Assembly (NCBI GenBank): GCA_038317685.1
Contig: JBBQBQ010000193.1
Span: 1 to 6,853, forward strand
From: JBBQBQ01 sp038317685
GTDB lineage: Bacteria; Desulfobacterota; Desulfuromonadia; Desulfuromonadales; DDH964
DNA: 6,853 nt
Reading direction: 5' to 3'
Positions 1 to 6,853 of this stretch are shown in pieces. The notes below the pieces were generated by a model. That model was not told where the DNA came from and ran no database searches. It saw nothing but the letters and a program-made list of their open reading frames with translations. A program made the translations under genes and the position numbers. Within the stretch, counting starts at the first letter, position 1. Every line of letters starts with the position of its first letter.

Positions 1-1
1 C

Positions 2-394
2 GCGCCGGTCTTCTCCCGTATCGCCGACCAGTCGCTGCGGTATCTCAAAGTGCCGCCGACCCGGCCGGTCGACCAAAGCCCGCTGCCCACCCTCGCGGAA
101 TTGGCCAAAATGCACGCCGAACAGGCGAAGGAAGCGGAGCAGGCCAAAGCCTCGGAAGCGATCGACGGCAACGCTGAGGGGGGGACCGCCGCTGCCGCGC
201 CGGTCGATCCGAGCATCCCGTTGATGCCGAATTGCCTGGGGATGAGCTATCGGCAGGTTTTGCAGGTGATGCAGGGGACCAAACTGAACATTCGGCTCGA
301 CGGCAGCGGTCGGGTGATGGAGCAGTCGCCAGCGCCGGGGCAGCCGATTCGTTTCGACAACCAGATCTGGGTGAAGCTCCAACCTCCGGCCTGA
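2..394 (+). CDS. ftsI: FtsI / penicillin-binding protein 3, C-terminal part with PASTA domain (5' truncated by window)
   Basis: This is the last 130 codons of a division-specific D,D-transpeptidase, read in the frame that starts at base 2 and ends at TGA 392-394. The visible start (APVFSRIADQSLRYLKVPP) matches the end of the penicillin-binding transpeptidase domain. The catalytic Ser-x-x-Lys, SxN and KTG motifs lie upstream, outside the window. Next comes a charged Ala/Glu/Lys-rich linker (about 90-200), then one PASTA domain from MPNCLGMSYRQVL to the end, with the typical GSGRVMEQSPAPGQPI core. In this family the enzyme sits in the inner membrane with its catalytic part in the periplasm and cross-links septal peptidoglycan made by FtsW. 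Its position directly before murE is the standard dcw order. Single C-terminal PASTA domains occur in FtsI of several deltaproteobacterial lineages. A non-divisional class B PBP or sporulation paralogue (SpoVD-like) is less likely given the ftsW-containing context. Confidence 0.9.
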   Translation, partial: APVFSRIADQSLRYLKVPPTRPVDQSPLPTLAELAKMHAEQAKEAEQAKASEAIDGNAEGGTAAAAPVDPSIPLMPNCLGMSYRQVLQVMQGTKLNIRLDGSGRVMEQSPAPGQPIRFDNQIWVKLQPPA

Positions 395-402
395 CTTTCC
401 TT

Positions 403-431
403 TTGACAAGGTCCGAGGAACGTAAGAAAAT
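403..431 (+). promoter_or_regulatory. Possible sigma70-type promoter in the ftsI-murE gap
   Basis: TTGACA at 403-408 is a perfect -35 hexamer. A weak -10 candidate, GAAAAT (426-431, four of six consensus bases), follows after a 17-base spacer. The stretch 424-431 is A-rich in an otherwise GC-rich region. Transcription would begin around 437-439, only a few bases before the murE ATG at 442, so the message would be nearly leaderless. That is unusual and lowers confidence. The box may be a chance match, with murE read only from the upstream dcw promoter. Confidence 0.25.
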
Positions 432-441
432 AGGCGATTCT

Positions 442-1955
<1,514 letters not shown>

Positions 1956-1956
<1 letters not shown>

Positions 1957-3347
1957 TGAAGCTCGAAATCCAGCAGATCGCCCGGATGACCGGCGGGCGC
2001 CTCTTCCCTCCCGCGGCCCGCGGAACGGTGACCGGAATCTCCACCGACAGTCGCACCCTTCGGCCCGGCGAGCTTTTTGTGGCATTGCGGGGCCCTCAAT
2101 TCGACGGCCACGATTACCTGCTGCAGGCGGTGCGGAAGGGGGCCGCTGCCTGCCTCTGCGAAGAAGTGACGGCAGCCTTCCCGGTGCCGGTGGTGACGGT
2201 CGACGATACCCTGACCGCCCTCGGCAATCTCGCCGCTTCTTTCCGGCACCCCTTTTCAGGCCCGTTGATCGCGGTGACCGGGTCCTCGGGGAAGACCACC
2301 ACCAAGGATATGCTGGCCGCCATTCTGGGGCAAGGGGGGGACGGGCTGGCCACGGCCGGTAACTTCAACAATTTGATCGGCTTGCCGCTGACTTTGCTGC
2401 AGCTCGCCCCCCGCCACCGGTGGGTGGTGCTGGAGATGGGGATGAGTGCCCGTGGCGAGATCGCCCGCCTGGCGGAGATCGCCGCCCCCGGGGTGGGTGT
2501 CATCACCAATATCGGCCCGGCCCATCTGGAGGAACTCCAGTCCCTGGATGGCGTCGCCCGCGCCAAGGGCGAGCTCTTTGCGGCCCTGACGCCGGGGGCT
2601 ACCGCCGTGATCAATGCCGATGATGAGCGGGTCATGGGGCTACCGGTGGCCAATGGCGTGCATCGCCTCCTTTTCGGCCAGGCGCCCGAAGCTACGGTGC
2701 GGGCCGAATCGATCGGCAGCGACGGGGAAGCGGTTCACTTCGACCTGCTCCTCCCCTCCGGGCGCTGGCCGGTCCGCCTGGCGGTGCCCGGGCGGCACAA
2801 CGTCGCCAATGCCCTGGCTGCAGCCGCGGCCGGGATGGCGGTCGGTGTCACCCCCGGGGAGATCGTCGCCGGTCTGGAGGCGTTCCGGCCGCGCGCCGGC
2901 CGTCTGGAAGTCGTCCATCTGCCCGGCGACATCCTGCTCTTCGATGACAGCTACAACGCCAACCCCCTGTCGATGAAGGCCGCCCTGACGGCTCTCGCCG
3001 AGAGCGGCGGCCGGCGCAAGATCGCGGTCCTCGGCGACATGCTCGAACTGGGGCCAATGGCGACCGAGCTGCACCAGGAAGTCGGCCGTGAGGTGGTGAG
3101 CAGCGCCGACCGGCTGCTGGTTCTCGGGAACTTCGCCGCAGCGACCGCTGCCGGCGCCCGGGACGCCGGAATGGATCCGGAACTGATTCGGATCGTCGCC
3201 GGTCATGAAGAAGCCGTGACCCTGCTGCGCTCCTGGCTCCACCCCGGCGACCGGGTGCTGGTCAAGGGGTCACGGGGGATGCGCATGGAAAAGGTGAGCG
3301 GTGCACTGCGCGCCGCCGAAACCTGCCGGCAAGCGGGCAACTGTTAA
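1956..3347 (+). CDS. murF: UDP-N-acetylmuramoyl-tripeptide--D-alanyl-D-alanine ligase (MurF)
   Basis: This 463-residue cytoplasmic ligase joins the D-Ala-D-Ala dipeptide to UDP-MurNAc-tripeptide, completing the UDP-pentapeptide precursor that MraY uses. The N-terminal domain (about 1-100) has the Mur signature STDSRTLRPGELFVALRG. The ATPase domain has the P-loop GSSGKTTTK (109-117, K113), GNFNNLIGLPLT, LEMGMS (159-164), NIGPAHLE (185-192) and AKGELF (203-208). The C-terminal domain contains RAGRLEVV, DDSYNANP (330-337), VLGDMLELG (358-366) and VKGSRGMRME (436-445). SSGK in place of the TNGK seen in MurD and MurE, together with DDSYNANP, separates MurF from its paralogues. Length is normal for the family. 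It starts on the murE stop codon and is followed after 17 bases by mraY. A run of seven G (2334-2340) falls in the GQGGDG stretch but the frame is intact. Confidence 0.97.
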
Positions 3348-3353
3348 AACCCT

Positions 3354-3357
3354 GAGG
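3354..3357 (+). promoter_or_regulatory. Ribosome-binding site for mraY
   Basis: GAGG in the 17-base murF-mraY gap lies seven bases before the ATG at 3365 and supports that start. The gap is otherwise featureless: it has no hairpin and no T-run, so no terminator separates the two genes. Confidence 0.65.
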
Positions 3358-3364
3358 AAACCGG

Positions 3365-4441
3365 ATGCTTTACCACCTGCTCTATCCGCTGCATACCCAG
3401 TTTTCGGTCCTTTACGTGTTTCGTTTCATCACGTTCCGGACCATCTACGCGGCGATTACGGCGCTGGTGATTTCCTTCATCCTCGGTCCCTGGCTGATCG
3501 GCAAGCTCCAGGACCTTCATTTCGGCCAGACGATCCGCAAGGTTGGTCCCGAATCCCATTTCAAGAAGGAGGGGACGCCGACCATGGGCGGGACGCTGAT
3601 CCTTCTGGCGATCGTTCTGCCGACCCTCCTCTGGGCCGATCTGACCAACCTCTACGTCTGGGTGACGCTGCTGGTGACGATCGGATTCGGGGTGGTTGGC
3701 TTCATCGATGATTTTCGCAAGGTCAAACAGAAGAACAGCGACGGCCTGTCGGCTCGCCATAAGATGTTCTGGCTGATGCTGATCTCCCTGGGGGCCGGGC
3801 TCCTGCTCTTTTTCCACCCTCCTTTTCAGACCACCCTGGCCTTTCCCTTTCTCAAAGGCTTGCGGCCGGAGTTGGGAATCTTCTATATCCCCTTTGCCAT
3901 GCTGGTCATCGTCTGCACCAGCAATGCGGTCAATCTGACCGATGGTCTCGACGGTCTGGCGATCGGGCCGATGATCATCGCCGCCGGAACCTACCTGGTC
4001 TTCTCCTATGTGGCCGGCAATGCCAAACTCGCCGATTACCTGCAGATCAGCAGCGTCCAGGGAGCCGGGGAGCTCTCAGTCCTGTGCGGGGCGATGGTCG
4101 GCGCCGGCCTCGGTTTCCTCTGGTTCAACAGCTATCCGGCCCAGGTCTTCATGGGCGATGTCGGCAGCCTCTCCCTCGGCGGTGCCCTGGGGACGATCGC
4201 GGTCATCACCAAGCAGGAGATCGTGCTGATTATCGTCGGGGGCATCTTTGTCGTCGAGGCCCTCTCCGTCATCTTTCAGGTGACCTCGTTTCGCCTGTAC
4301 GGCAAGCGGATCTTTCGCATGGCGCCGATCCACCACCATTTTGAATTGAAGGGGTGGCCGGAGCCGAAGATCATCGTCCGTTTCTGGATCATCAGCATCA
4401 TCCTTGCCCTGGTCGCCCTGTCGACCCTCAAGTTGAGGTAA
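3365..4441 (+). CDS. mraY: Phospho-N-acetylmuramoyl-pentapeptide-transferase (MraY)
   Basis: This 358-residue polytopic inner-membrane enzyme transfers phospho-MurNAc-pentapeptide from UDP onto undecaprenyl phosphate, giving lipid I and UMP in a Mg2+-dependent reaction. Landmarks are RKVGPESHFKKEGTPTMGG (59-76), the aspartate pair in FIDDFRK (D115, D116), NAVNLTDGLDGLA (187-199, with D193 and D196), the essential aspartate in FMGDVGSL (D265) and APIHHHFE (320-327, the HHH cytoplasmic loop). About ten hydrophobic segments are spread along the chain, as expected for the family. Length matches the usual value of about 360. WecA-type transferases lack the APIHHHFE ending, so the MraY assignment is firm. 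The N-terminus (MLYHLLYPL) resembles Geobacter-type MraY. It takes the product of the neighbouring MurD/E/F ligases, and its stop codon is one base from the murD ATG. Confidence 0.98.
   Translation: MLYHLLYPLHTQFSVLYVFRFITFRTIYAAITALVISFILGPWLIGKLQDLHFGQTIRKVGPESHFKKEGTPTMGGTLILLAIVLPTLLWADLTNLYVWVTLLVTIGFGVVGFIDDFRKVKQKNSDGLSARHKMFWLMLISLGAGLLLFFHPPFQTTLAFPFLKGLRPELGIFYIPFAMLVIVCTSNAVNLTDGLDGLAIGPMIIAAGTYLVFSYVAGNAKLADYLQISSVQGAGELSVLCGAMVGAGLGFLWFNSYPAQVFMGDVGSLSLGGALGTIAVITKQEIVLIIVGGIFVVEALSVIFQVTSFRLYGKRIFRMAPIHHHFELKGWPEPKIIVRFWIISIILALVALSTLKLR
4435..4438 (+). promoter_or_regulatory. Ribosome-binding site for murD abutting the mraY stop
   Basis: GAGG directly precedes the mraY TAA (4439-4441) and is only four bases from the murD ATG at 4443. 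The spacing is short, so ribosomes finishing mraY would be positioned right at the murD start. This is consistent with coupled translation. Confidence 0.55.
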
Positions 4442-4442
4442 C

Positions 4443-5804
4443 ATGGCCGTCGCTTCCCACCAGCAGCAGGTCGTGATCGTCGGGGCCGGAGCCACCGGGC
4501 TGGCGCTCTGCGATTATTACCTGCGCCGCGGTGCCGCGGTGACCCTCTCCGACCGGCGCCCGGCCAAGGAGCTGGAGCAGGCTGCCGCCCTGCAGTCGCA
4601 AGGGGTTCGTCTCGACCTCGGCGGGCATACCCTGGAGCTGTTTTCCGGCGCCGACCTGATCGTCGTCAGCCCCGGGGTTCCTCTCGATATCCCGGTCCTC
4701 GCCGCCGCCCGTCAGCAGGGGGTGGCGATCATCGGCGAAATCGAGGCGGCCTTCCCCGACCTGACCGCCCCGCTGGTGGCGATCACCGGCACCAACGGCA
4801 AGTCGACCACGACCACCCTCTGCGGGGAGATCTTCCGCGCCTGGGGGAAGACGACCTTCGTCGGCGGCAACCTCGGCACCCCGCTGATCGAGGCGACGGC
4901 GCGGACCGACTGGAACTACCTGGTGGCGGAGCTCTCCTCCTTCCAGCTGGAGGCGATCCGGACCTTCCGCCCCCGCTACGGACTCCTCCTCAATCTCACC
5001 GCCGACCACCTTGACCGCTACCCGGACCTGGGAAGTTACCTCGCCGCCAAACTGCGGATCTTCGAGAATATGACCTCCGCCGATGTGGCGGTCCTGAATG
5101 CCGAAGATCCCATGGTCCTCGCGGCCGCCGCCGGGATCGCTCCCCGCAAGGTCTGGTTCTCCTCGACGCGGATCGTCGCAGGGGGAATGGGTTTTGCCGA
5201 CGGGAATCTGGTCTGGCGCCGGGACGGTCTCGAAGTGACGTTTCCGGCCGGGGAACTGCGTCTCAAGGGGGAGCACAACCTGGAAAACGTCATGGCGGCG
5301 TTGATCCCGCCCCTCCTTGAAGGCTGCCCGCCGCAGCTCGCCTGGCAGACCGCCTGCGCTTTTTCGGGGCTGCCGCACCGCATGGTGCCGGTGCGCCGTT
5401 TGGACGGCGTCGTCTGGTACAACGACTCGAAGGGGACCAATGTCGGCAGTGTCGTCAAGAGCCTGGCCGGGCTGGCGACGCCGGTGACCCTGATCGCCGG
5501 AGGCAAGGACAAGGGCGGCGATTATGCGCCCCTCGCCGACCTGGTCAGGGAAAAGGTTGCCACCCTGATCCTGATCGGCCAGGCCGCCGACCGTATTGCC
5601 GCCGAACTCGGCGGGCTGACCCGTACCCGGCGCGTCGCCACCCTCCCCGAGGCGGTGCGGCTGGCCCAGGAGGTGACTCCGCCCGGGGGCGCTGTGCTGC
5701 TGTCGCCGGGGTGCTCGAGCTATGACATGTTCCGGGACTATGAGGAACGGGGCGAGGTTTTCACCCGCGCCGTGCTGGCCCTGACCGGGAAGGGAGCGGC
5801 CTGA
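4443..5804 (+). CDS. murD: UDP-N-acetylmuramoyl-L-alanine--D-glutamate ligase (MurD)
   Basis: This 453-residue cytoplasmic ligase adds D-Glu to UDP-MurNAc-L-Ala, the step before MurE. The N-terminal Rossmann-like domain starts VVIVGAGATGLALCDYYLRRG (10-30) and includes VVSPGVP (74-80). The central ATPase domain has GTNGKSTTT (116-124, K120), GGNLGTPL (141-148), ELSSFQLE (163-170), NLTADHLDRY (184-193) and K203 in AAKLRIF, the usual carbamylated lysine. The C-terminal domain has GLPHRMVPV (309-317), WYNDSKGTNVGS (325-336), GGKDKGGDY (353-361) and SPGCSSYDMFRDYEERG (421-437). Length is typical. NDSKGTN and the Phe/Tyr-Asp-Met-Phe ending identify MurD rather than MurC. The residue after HRM is Val314, where the family normally has Glu. 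The gene starts one base after mraY and ends two bases before ftsW. Confidence 0.97.
   Translation: MAVASHQQQVVIVGAGATGLALCDYYLRRGAAVTLSDRRPAKELEQAAALQSQGVRLDLGGHTLELFSGADLIVVSPGVPLDIPVLAAARQQGVAIIGEIEAAFPDLTAPLVAITGTNGKSTTTTLCGEIFRAWGKTTFVGGNLGTPLIEATARTDWNYLVAELSSFQLEAIRTFRPRYGLLLNLTADHLDRYPDLGSYLAAKLRIFENMTSADVAVLNAEDPMVLAAAAGIAPRKVWFSSTRIVAGGMGFADGNLVWRRDGLEVTFPAGELRLKGEHNLENVMAALIPPLLEGCPPQLAWQTACAFSGLPHRMVPVRRLDGVVWYNDSKGTNVGSVVKSLAGLATPVTLIAGGKDKGGDYAPLADLVREKVATLILIGQAADRIAAELGGLTRTRRVATLPEAVRLAQEVTPPGGAVLLSPGCSSYDMFRDYEERGEVFTRAVLALTGKGAA
5791..5796 (+). promoter_or_regulatory. Ribosome-binding site for ftsW inside the end of murD
   Basis: AGGGAG lies in the last murD codons, ten bases before the ATG at 5807. 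The murD TGA (5802-5804) lies between the two, so ftsW translation is probably coupled to murD. No other start codon nearby fits the FtsW N-terminus. Confidence 0.5.
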
Positions 5805-5806
5805 CC

Positions 5807-6853
5807 ATGGAAGTGCGGCGCGGCTTCGACACGACGATTCTGCTGCTGGCGGTGGCCCTCACCTGCTTCGGAGTGGTGATGGTCTATTCCTCGTCGTCGA
5901 TCATGGCTACCAAGAAGTACAGCGACGGCTTCTTCTTCCTCAAGCGGCAAGGGCTGTTTGCTTTCATCGGCTTCGCCGTCATGGCCCTCTTCATGTGCAT
6001 CGATTACCACCGACTGCGGCGCCTGGCCGTCCCCTTCTTCCTGCTCTGCGGAGTGCTGCTGGTGGCGGTCCTGATTCCCGGGATCGGCTCCCACGTCGGC
6101 GGCGCGGCCCGTTGGATCCGTTTGCCGGGGTTCTCGGTGCAACCGGCCGAACTGGTCAAACTGGGGATGGTCATGTACATGGCCCATTCCCTCGACAAGA
6201 AGGGGGATCGGATCAAGACCTTCAAACTGGGTTTCATCCCCTACATGATCGTGCTGGCTCTCCTCCTGGTCCTGCTGCTGCTGCAGCCCGACCTGGGGAG
6301 CGCCCTGACCATCGGCGCGGTGGCGATGGTCATGCTCCTGGTCGCCGGCACCCGCCTCAGTTACCTGGCCTCGGTGCTGATCCTGGCGCTGCCGTTCCTC
6401 TATTTCGCGATCATGTCGGTCGATTACCGGCGTCGCCGCATCCTGGCTTTCCTCAACCCCTGGGAAGATCCGACCAACAGCGGTTTCCAGATCATCCAGA
6501 GCTGGATCGCTTTCGGTACCGGGGGACTCTTCGGTAACGGCCTGGGTGAAGGGAAGCAGAAACTCTTCTTCCTCCCCGAAGCCCATACCGATTTCATCTT
6601 CAGCGTGGTCGGCGAGGAACTCGGTTTTCTCGGCGTTCTGGTCGTGACCGCCATGTTCCTGGTCCTGATCATGCGCGGCATTCGCGCCGCCCTCCACGCT
6701 CCCGACGATTTCGGTCGCTACCTCGCCTTCGGAGTGACCCTCCTCATCGGGCTGCAGGCCTTTACCAACATTGCGGTGGTGATGGGGATGCTGCCGACCA
6801 AGGGGCTGGCCCTGCCGTTCCTTTCCTACGGAGGCACCAGCCTGCTGACGACC
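5807..6853 (+). CDS. ftsW: FtsW, SEDS-family septal peptidoglycan glycosyltransferase (3' end cut by window)
   Basis: The first 349 codons of a SEDS protein are present. The frame is open to the last base, so the stop and probably 20-50 residues are missing. In this family FtsW sits in the inner membrane and polymerises lipid II at the septum together with the class B PBP FtsI, whose gene lies at the left edge. Visible landmarks are GVVMVYSSSS (22-31), GGAARWIRLPGFSVQPAEL (98-116), QPDLGSAL (160-167), GFQIIQSWIAFGTGGLFGNG (226-245), LPEAHTDFIF (256-265), GEELG (269-273) and LPFLSYGGTS (336-345). Asp262 in AHTDF corresponds to the aspartate regarded as catalytic in RodA/FtsW. Many hydrophobic segments are present, beginning at about residue 10. 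RodA is the main alternative, but the position between murD and the expected murG favours FtsW. Confidence 0.95.
   Translation, partial: MEVRRGFDTTILLLAVALTCFGVVMVYSSSSIMATKKYSDGFFFLKRQGLFAFIGFAVMALFMCIDYHRLRRLAVPFFLLCGVLLVAVLIPGIGSHVGGAARWIRLPGFSVQPAELVKLGMVMYMAHSLDKKGDRIKTFKLGFIPYMIVLALLLVLLLLQPDLGSALTIGAVAMVMLLVAGTRLSYLASVLILALPFLYFAIMSVDYRRRRILAFLNPWEDPTNSGFQIIQSWIAFGTGGLFGNGLGEGKQKLFFLPEAHTDFIFSVVGEELGFLGVLVVTAMFLVLIMRGIRAALHAPDDFGRYLAFGVTLLIGLQAFTNIAVVMGMLPTKGLALPFLSYGGTSLLTT

Noticed and set aside
232..441. Upstream extension of murE to an in-frame ATG at 232.
   Set aside because: The added 70 residues would overlap the FtsI PASTA domain in another frame and do not resemble any MurE N-terminus. 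ATG 442 gives the normal family start and length.
395..441. Possible terminator, riboswitch or small RNA in the ftsI-murE gap.
   Set aside because: The gap is only 47 bases, with no stable inverted repeat followed by T residues and no room for a structured leader.
2886..2902. GC-rich inverted repeat (CGGCCG, five-base loop, CGGCCG) in murF.
   Set aside because: It lies within conserved codons (RPRAGRL) and has no T-run. It is a by-product of Arg, Pro, Ala and Gly codons rather than a terminator or operator.
4428..5378. Minus-strand open frame of 316 codons opposite murD.
   Set aside because: It is a shadow of murD codon bias. No family motif and no plausible hydrophobic pattern is present.
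5738..6697. Long open frame on the minus strand (319 codons) opposite ftsW.
   Set aside because: It is antisense to a clear FtsW gene. Its translation is rich in Asp, Glu, His, Gln and Gly without any domain-like pattern, typical of shadow frames in GC-rich DNA.

Overview
The window is an uninterrupted piece of a bacterial division and cell-wall (dcw) gene cluster. All genes are on the + strand, in the order ftsI (3' end) - murE - murF - mraY - murD - ftsW (cut at the right edge). The DNA is visibly GC-rich. MurE carries the DNPR motif of meso-diaminopimelate-adding ligases, so the peptidoglycan is probably of the Gram-negative meso-DAP type. The FtsI tail with a single PASTA domain, the MraY N-terminus and the FtsW sequence look most like Desulfuromonadales/Geobacter-type bacteria (former Deltaproteobacteria). 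That placement is from memory of family sequences and is tentative below phylum level.

Layout: positions 2-394 hold the end of the division transpeptidase FtsI (PBP3): the last helix of the catalytic domain, a charged Ala/Glu/Lys linker and one PASTA domain. A 47-base gap, the largest in the window, separates it from murE (442-1956). This gap contains a perfect TTGACA box that might be part of an internal promoter. From murE onward the genes are packed: murE/murF overlap by one base, murF-mraY are 17 bases apart, mraY-murD one base apart, and murD-ftsW two bases apart. This points to one polycistronic message with translational coupling. ftsW runs from 5807 to the window end without a stop and lacks only its last few tens of codons.

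How the genes work together: MurD, MurE and MurF are paralogous ATP-dependent amide ligases. They add D-Glu, meso-DAP and D-Ala-D-Ala in turn to UDP-MurNAc-L-Ala in the cytoplasm. MraY moves the finished phospho-MurNAc-pentapeptide onto undecaprenyl phosphate in the inner membrane, making lipid I. FtsW polymerises lipid II into septal glycan, and FtsI cross-links the product. murG, murC and murB would be expected just beyond the right edge, and ftsL and rsmH beyond the left; this is family knowledge and is not seen here.

I found no mobile element, RNA gene, CRISPR array, terminator or unknown gene. I do not see an undescribed system. The points worth a second look are small: substitutions at usually conserved positions in MurE and MurD, an apparent insertion in MurE, a possible promoter with an almost leaderless murE transcript, and two seven-G tracts inside coding sequence.
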